Source of the DNA: Rubrobacter sp.
GTDB taxonomy: Bacteria > Actinomycetota > Rubrobacteria > Rubrobacterales > Rubrobacteraceae
Length of the DNA: 9,419 nt
Direction: 5' to 3'
NCBI GenBank assembly: GCA_016781725.1
Contig: JADDPU010000294.1
Location: 1 to 9,419 of the forward strand
The notes below the pieces were generated by a model. That model was not told where the DNA came from. It worked only from the letters and a program-made list of their open reading frames with translations, and did no database searches. The position numbers and the translations under genes were made by a program. Shown piece after piece: positions 5,191-9,419 of the stretch. The first letter of the stretch is position 1. Every line of letters begins with the position of its first letter.

Positions 5191-7005
5191 GTGGCGCTCG
5201 TCGGCATCTCCTCCGTGACGAGTTTGATCATCGGCCTGGTCCTCTACTACTTCGCCCAGGATCGGCTGGTAGCCGCGGAGAACAACCTGCTCGAAGAGCG
5301 CTCCAGGACGGCCAACGCCGGCGCGCAGGACTTCCTCGAAGGTTTGCGCAACCCCGAGGATCGCACCCTCCCCCCCGCCGAAAGCTACGCCGAGGATCTC
5401 GTCCGGTCCGTCGCCGACCCGACCGGCCTCGGGGTGCTCTACGTGGGCCCCGACGGCGAGCCTCTGGCAGCCCGCGACAGCCTCGGGAACCCGTTGAACC
5501 CGCGCAAGGTCTACGGGCGGCTAGGGCTCGACGGGGAGCTGGAGCGGATAGCCCGGTCCGGGGGGAGGGGGCGGCTCGTGTGGAGCGAGGGACGCTCCGG
5601 TTACGTGGCGCTCTGGCCGCTCACGGCTTCCGACGGGACCTTCAGGGGCGCCCTCGTCTACGACGTCCCGAGGGACGAGCTAGAAGAGACGCTCGCGTAC
5701 CTGCGCTACGGTATCCTCGGGGCCATCCTGACCAGCGTGCTGCTCGCCGGGGCGGCGAGCCTGCTCCTCACCCGCCGGGTCAGCCGTCCCCTCTCGGAGA
5801 CCAGGGACGCGGCCATAAGGGTAGCCTCCGGGGACTACGCGACGACCGTGCCGGTAAAGACCCGCGACGAGCTCGGCGAGGTCGCCAGGGCATTCAACTA
5901 CATGGCCGAGGAGATAGAGCACTACGTCGGGGAGATCCAGGAGCAAAAAAGCCGCCTCGAGGCCGTCCTCGAAGCCTCACCCGAGGCGGTGGTCGCCACC
6001 GACCCCAACGAGCGCGTCACGATGGTCAACCCCGCCGCGGCCAGGATGCTGGGTATCCGGCCCTCCGACAGGGGACGCACTATGGAGGAGCTCGGCTCCC
6101 CGCGCGGGGTCCTCACGTGCCTGCGCGAGGCCGCCGCCAACGGGGTCGCCGTCAGGGAGGTCGAGGTCGGCGAGAAAGCGTACTGGGCCTACGCCGCCCA
6201 GATGGACCGGGGAGAAGGCGGCTTCGCCCGCAACGGCGAGAAGAACACCGGCATCATCCTGGCCGTCAGGGACATAACCGAGCACCGCTCGCTGGAGAAG
6301 GCCAAGAACGCCTTCGTCTCGGACCTCTCGCACGAGTTGAGGACGCCCCTGACCACCATCCAGAGCGCGGTGAGCTTGCTAGAGCGCGCCCGCGAGAGGC
6401 TCGACCCGCTCGAGCACCGGGCGCTCGAGCTTGCCGACCAGGAGCTCAGGCGCATCCGCGGGATGGTCGAGGAGCTGATGACGCTGGCCCAGATGGACTC
6501 CTGGCAGTACCAGCTCGAGGTCGGCCCGGCCGACCTGAGCACGGTAATCCAGACCGCCATAGAATCCGTAACCTCCAAGGCCCAGAGGTTCGGTATCGGG
6601 ATCTACTTCGACGACGCGCACGAGCACCGGTGCGTGTGCGACGTCCAGAAGCTCTACCAGGTCTTCCTCAATTTGCTCGACAACGCGATCAAGTACTCAG
6701 ACCCCGGCGCCCGCGTGGACCTCTCGATCCAGGAGGACCCCTCGTCGCTGACCGTGCGCGTCCGGGACACGGGCGTGGGCATACCCGAGGAGGACTTGGA
6801 CCAGCTCTTCGAGAGGTTCTACAGGGTCGACAAGGACCGCTCGCGCGCGACCGGGGGGAGCGGGCTCGGGCTCGCCATAAGCAAGCAGATAGTCGAGATG
6901 CACGGCGGAAGCATCTCAGTCGAGAGCGAGCCCGGCGTCGGCTCCGTCTTCGAGATCCGGCTCCCCAAGGCCCCCCTCTCCCGCTCGGTTAGCCATGCGC
7001 TGTAA
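5191..7005 (+). CDS. Membrane sensor histidine kinase (sensor-HAMP-PAS-HisKA-HATPase)
   Basis: 604 residues from the GTG at 5191. A transmembrane helix covers about 1-22. An extracytoplasmic domain of about 145 residues follows, with LYVGPDGEPLAA and GYVALWPL, resembling a CACHE/PAS-like fold. The second helix is about 172-193, and HAMP about 194-247 (VSRPLSETRDAAIRVASGDY). A PAS domain spans about 252-365 (LEASPEAVVATDPNERVTMV). HisKA has H381 in SHELRTPL. The ATPase domain has N494/N498 (NLLDNAIKYS), D526 in DTGVGIP, LFERFYRVD and GGSGLGLA (555-562). It autophosphorylates H381 and passes phosphate to the upstream regulator. The architecture matches WalK/PhoR/ResE kinases. The start is doubtful: the open frame upstream encodes a basic stretch (RRLLPALSFKARIF), usual before the first helix of such kinases, and a GGAGG precedes an ATA at 5131. 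GTG 5191 has a weaker GAGG 6 bases upstream. The 3' end overlaps the lipoprotein gene by 11 bases. Confidence 0.95.
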   Translation: MALVGISSVTSLIIGLVLYYFAQDRLVAAENNLLEERSRTANAGAQDFLEGLRNPEDRTLPPAESYAEDLVRSVADPTGLGVLYVGPDGEPLAARDSLGNPLNPRKVYGRLGLDGELERIARSGGRGRLVWSEGRSGYVALWPLTASDGTFRGALVYDVPRDELEETLAYLRYGILGAILTSVLLAGAASLLLTRRVSRPLSETRDAAIRVASGDYATTVPVKTRDELGEVARAFNYMAEEIEHYVGEIQEQKSRLEAVLEASPEAVVATDPNERVTMVNPAAARMLGIRPSDRGRTMEELGSPRGVLTCLREAAANGVAVREVEVGEKAYWAYAAQMDRGEGGFARNGEKNTGIILAVRDITEHRSLEKAKNAFVSDLSHELRTPLTTIQSAVSLLERARERLDPLEHRALELADQELRRIRGMVEELMTLAQMDSWQYQLEVGPADLSTVIQTAIESVTSKAQRFGIGIYFDDAHEHRCVCDVQKLYQVFLNLLDNAIKYSDPGARVDLSIQEDPSSLTVRVRDTGVGIPEEDLDQLFERFYRVDKDRSRATGGSGLGLAISKQIVEMHGGSISVESEPGVGSVFEIRLPKAPLSRSVSHAL

Positions 7006-8215
7006 AGTGGCCCGCTACGCCCCGCTTCTCCTGGTGGCGGCCGCCCTGGGGGCGGCGTCAGGTTGCCTCCACCCTGAGGAGGAGAGCTCCCTCTCGCCGC
7101 TGCCCGCCGCGGCCGGACGGGTGGACCCGGGGCTCGGTCCGGGGGCGCGTCCGTTGAGCTTCGGTCCGGGGTACAAGGGTTCTCCGAGCTGGAGCCCTGA
7201 GGGCGACCGGATAGCTTTTACGATGGACGGCTATGTGGTGGACAAGCCACCGGAGGTGGACGACCTCAGGCGCTGGACGACCAGGGATTTCATCGCCGAG
7301 GACGCCGAGTGGGTCTCGGGCAAAGGCCTGACGATCCTCGGTACGGCCCCGGGCTCGGGGCCGCCATCCGGAACAGAAGAGATGACGAAGTCCGTCTACC
7401 GGGCGCGGGCCGGGGATGGCTCGTTCGATCTAAAAAAGGTCGCGACGGGGGTGCTGGCGATGGGATCCGAGCCCGCAAGGAGGGGAGGTTTGATCCTCGC
7501 CGTCGGCGGCGGGCCTTACGAGAGCGGACTCTTGCTGACCCGGGGTAGCGGGGAGGTCGATCGCGTCTACCCCGGCCTCGTCGAAGGCCGGGTCGTGGCT
7601 TTCTCCCCCTCGCCGGACGGCCGCAACCTCGTTCTGGCCGTGTGTCCCCCGGGAGACCGCGAGACCTCCGAGTTGGGCGTCTTCGACCTCCGAGGGGGAG
7701 GTTACCGGCGGATAACGCGGCTCGAGCGGGACCTGGAGATACTCGGCACGCCACAGTGGACCGGGCACGGGCTCTACTTCGTCGCCGGAAAAGAGGCACC
7801 CGCGGGGGGCGCCGCGGCACCCTACCACCTGTACCGGGCGGCACCGGATCCGGGCCCCCCGGAACCGGCCCCGGGCGTGGGGAAAGACTTCGTCGCCTCG
7901 AGCATCCGAGTCTCCCCCGACGGAGAGCGGCTGGCGGTGATCGGCCGCCTCAACCCGGAGTCGCCGGCCAACCTCTACGTGCTGGACCTCCTCGCCGAGA
8001 GGCTCGAGGCCGTAACCAACAACGAGGACATGGAGATAAAGACCGGGCCCGAAGACGTGGCGTGGTCCCCTGGCGGCGAGAGCGTCGCGATCATCGCCCG
8101 CTCCATCCCATCGACGGAGGCCGAGGTGCGCGCCGCCCCGGTAAACGAACTGCTCGAAGACTTCTATAACCTCTATGAGATCCCGGTCGAAGGTTCCGGG
8201 GAAGCCTCGCGATGA
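6995..8215 (+). CDS. Lipoprotein with TolB-like beta-propeller repeats
   Basis: 406 residues. A signal peptide with basic start (MRCKVARY), hydrophobic core and lipobox ASGC puts the lipidated cysteine at residue 24, so it is probably anchored on the outer face of the membrane. A Pro/Gly-rich linker follows, then scattered PD40/WD40-like blades: SPSWSPEGDRIAFT (63-76), FSPSPDGRNLVLAV (203-216), TPQWTGHGLYFVAG (252-265), IRVSPDGERLAVIG (304-317) and VAWSPGGESVAIIA (355-368). Such propellers usually bind proteins or glycans; no catalytic residues are evident. The ATG lies 11 bases inside the kinase frame without a clear ribosome site, implying translational coupling. The 3' end overlaps the next gene as ATGA. 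Position after a regulator-kinase pair recalls LpqB of mtrAB-lpqB, but I see no room for the GerMN domain of LpqB. A role modulating the kinase is inference. Confidence 0.8.
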   Translation: MRCKVARYAPLLLVAAALGAASGCLHPEEESSLSPLPAAAGRVDPGLGPGARPLSFGPGYKGSPSWSPEGDRIAFTMDGYVVDKPPEVDDLRRWTTRDFIAEDAEWVSGKGLTILGTAPGSGPPSGTEEMTKSVYRARAGDGSFDLKKVATGVLAMGSEPARRGGLILAVGGGPYESGLLLTRGSGEVDRVYPGLVEGRVVAFSPSPDGRNLVLAVCPPGDRETSELGVFDLRGGGYRRITRLERDLEILGTPQWTGHGLYFVAGKEAPAGGAAAPYHLYRAAPDPGPPEPAPGVGKDFVASSIRVSPDGERLAVIGRLNPESPANLYVLDLLAERLEAVTNNEDMEIKTGPEDVAWSPGGESVAIIARSIPSTEAEVRAAPVNELLEDFYNLYEIPVEGSGEASR

Positions 8216-8709
8216 GGGAGATGGCGCTCTGGATCTCCGGCGCGGCCCTGGCCTTCTTCGCTACGGCCGGAGCTTTCTTGCTGCTGGCGAACCTCGCGAC
8301 CGTCCGCTCCGAGGAGAGCCTGACGCCCGATCCACCGTCCAGGCACTCGGGACCGGACCTGGAGTTGAACGTGGACGAAGACCAGCTGGCCTCCCTCGAG
8401 GCGCTGCCCGCCCAGAGCCTCGATGTTACGGTAAGGAACCGGGGCGACGAGGCGCTCTCCGACATCACCCTCTCCCTGAACGTCTCCTCCGAGAACACCT
8501 CCCTCCCGGAGTCCCGCTACTACGGCCGCAAGGTAGAGAAGCTACCCGCCGGCGGGACTGCCGAGGTGCGCTTCGAGTTCGACCTCTCTGCCCCGGAGGC
8601 TTCCGGGAAGCTCGCCGCCGTCCCCGAGCCGTCGCGCAAGATCCTGGAGATAAGGGCCTCGACGCCTGAGGGCGTGCCGGCGATCAGGACGGCGATACTG
8701 CCGCTATGA
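8212..8709 (+). CDS. Small membrane-anchored protein with predicted beta-sandwich domain, function unknown
   Basis: 165 residues; no specific family recognised. Residues 5-30 form a single hydrophobic helix (ALWISGAALAFFATAGAFLL) without a lipobox or clear signal-peptidase site, so it looks like an uncleaved anchor. An acidic, Pro-rich linker follows to about residue 55. Residues 65-165 alternate polar and hydrophobic residues, with LDVTVRNRGDEALSDITLSL and LPAGGTAEVRFEFDL. This pattern is typical of CARDB/NEW3-type immunoglobulin-like domains, and suggests an extracytoplasmic binding module. The ATG overlaps the lipoprotein stop as ATGA; a GGGGAA site lies 8 bases upstream, and a second Met is codon 4. 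Last gene of the four-gene run, so probably co-translated with the lipoprotein and acting with it at the cell surface. Partnership with the sensor kinase is an inference from the operon only. Confidence 0.75.
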   Translation: MREMALWISGAALAFFATAGAFLLLANLATVRSEESLTPDPPSRHSGPDLELNVDEDQLASLEALPAQSLDVTVRNRGDEALSDITLSLNVSSENTSLPESRYYGRKVEKLPAGGTAEVRFEFDLSAPEASGKLAAVPEPSRKILEIRASTPEGVPAIRTAILPL

Positions 8710-8713
8710 TCGG

Positions 8714-9334
8714 CTACCTATCACCGCGCTCTTCCGCCGCGCGGGCAAGGACCCCCGGCATCGGAACCCGCCGCTTCAAGCCGGGCAGCTTGACCCGTCC
8801 CACCAGCGCCCGCGCGAGCTCCCCGACCTCGACGGCGCTCTTCAGGTCGATGCGGGCCAGCGTGTAGTAGCTCCTCCCGTAGAGGGCGCGGCGCACCGGC
8901 CGCCAGCCGCTCTCCAGGAGGAAAGACGTGGGCGCGTGGTAGGGAGCCCCGCCGTCGCTGCTGATCGCCTCGACCCTGCCCACACCCCGCCCGCGGACGT
9001 CCCTGAGCATCCTGACCAGCAGGCGGCGGCGCGTGCGCGCATCCCCCTCGACGTACGCAAGCAGCGCGGCTTCCTCGTCGAGCGGGCCCAAAGGGTAGCG
9101 CGCCGCCCGCGCCAGGCGCCCGGGCGGCCCGTAGAGCACGAACCCCTGGATCTCCCCGCCCCGCCGCAAGACGAACCCCGCAGTCCCCCAAGAGGCATCC
9201 AGCTCGCGGAACCACTCCTCGGCCGAGTACGCGCCTGCGGTCCAGTAGGAGACCGTTGCCTCGAGCCCTGGTACCGCCTTGGCCTCCTCGGGGGAGATGG
9301 CCCCGACCATCGGCACGAACGAGGTGGGCTTCAC
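8714..9334 (-). CDS. GNAT-like N-acetyltransferase, substrate unknown
   Basis: 206 residues. The middle looks like a GNAT fold: a strand GFVLYGPPGRL (64-74), a helix-rich RRRLLVRMLRDVRGRG (102-117), a strand VGRVEAISS (118-126), and then PTSFLLESGWRPVRRALY (135-152), the usual end of the fold where the helix leads into FLLxxGW. The classic acetyl-CoA loop (Q/R-x-x-G-x-G/A) is not clear where expected; the residues there are VEGDARTRRRLL. The family may therefore be divergent or the activity altered. A conserved-looking C-terminal extension (VGELARALVGRVKLPGLKRR) follows the fold. The GTG start overlaps the stop of the upstream gene as GTGA, which supports it over the ATG eight codons later; neither has a strong ribosome site. 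Cytoplasmic, no signal peptide. It converges on the kinase operon with 4 bases between stops. Confidence 0.7.
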   Translation of the reverse strand: MKPTSFVPMVGAISPEEAKAVPGLEATVSYWTAGAYSAEEWFRELDASWGTAGFVLRRGGEIQGFVLYGPPGRLARAARYPLGPLDEEAALLAYVEGDARTRRRLLVRMLRDVRGRGVGRVEAISSDGGAPYHAPTSFLLESGWRPVRRALYGRSYYTLARIDLKSAVEVGELARALVGRVKLPGLKRRVPMPGVLARAAEERGDR

Positions 9335-9419
9335 CGCTCGGGCCCCAAATCCTGATCCTTCCGGCCCCTGAGCCGCTCCCGCGTCTCGCGTACCTTGCGG
9401 CGCAACTCCTCGGACCTCT
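9331..9419 (-). CDS. C-terminal end of a charged protein (partial, unknown)
   Basis: The gene enters from beyond the right edge; 28 codons and the TGA stop are visible. The peptide is highly charged, RSEELRRKVRETRERLRGRK followed by an acidic end, and probably helical. Support for its being real is the open frame to the window edge and the 4-base GTGA overlap with the GNAT start, the same coupling seen elsewhere in this window. The family cannot be told from this tail. Confidence 0.55.
   Translation of the reverse strand, partial: RSEELRRKVRETRERLRGRKDQDLGPER

Noticed and set aside
5580..6992. A 470-codon frame overlapping the sensor kinase on the same strand
   Set aside because: Arg/Pro/Gly-rich translation without domains, lying wholly within the kinase whose motifs are all intact in the other frame.
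7290..7844. A 184-codon minus-strand frame within the lipoprotein gene
   Set aside because: Arg/Pro-rich shadow with no recognisable domain. The plus-strand frame has a signal peptide, lipobox and propeller repeats.
8724..8744. Inverted repeat CCGCGC / GCGCGG with a 9-base loop as a terminator for the kinase operon
   Set aside because: No T-run follows on either strand, it lies inside the GNAT coding end, and a 6-bp GC stem is expected by chance in such GC-rich DNA.

Overview
The window is GC-rich, densely packed bacterial DNA that looks actinobacterial. The main evidence is the gene order dnaK-grpE-dnaJ-hspR with a MerR-type HspR repressor, and a downstream protein that opens with the Cys/His zinc-finger leader typical of actinobacterial rhomboid proteases. 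Frequent AGG (Arg) and ATA (Ile) codons in such GC-rich DNA suggest a Rubrobacter-like lineage. That is an inference from memory of codon habits, not a search result.

Left half (1-4256, minus strand): a complete heat-shock operon read right to left, dnaK, grpE, dnaJ, hspR, then the first 97 bases of a rhomboid-type gene that runs off the window. The genes are nearly contiguous: a 3-base gap grpE/dnaJ, a 4-base overlap dnaJ/hspR, and a 1-base overlap hspR/rhomboid. The exception is a 78-base dnaK-grpE gap that holds a strong hairpin. DnaK, GrpE and DnaJ form the Hsp70 refolding machine, and HspR is its expected repressor, with DnaK as co-repressor in known systems. A sigma-70-type promoter with an A-tract lies just upstream of dnaK.

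Middle and right (4411-8709, plus strand): divergent from dnaK, across a 154-base AT-richer gap, is an apparent four-gene operon. It encodes an OmpR/PhoB-type response regulator, a membrane sensor kinase (extracytoplasmic sensor, HAMP, PAS, HisKA, HATPase), a lipoprotein with a TolB-like beta-propeller, and a small membrane-anchored protein with a predicted beta-sandwich. The last three reading frames overlap. The layout recalls mtrA-mtrB-lpqB of other actinobacteria, and the two surface proteins are good candidates for accessory sensors or outputs of the kinase.

Right end (8714-9419, minus strand): a GNAT-like acetyltransferase converges on that operon with only 4 bases between stop codons. 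It overlaps by 4 bases the 3' end of another minus-strand gene that enters from outside. No tRNA, rRNA, insertion sequence, CRISPR array or phage gene was seen. No gene-free stretch exceeds 300 bases.
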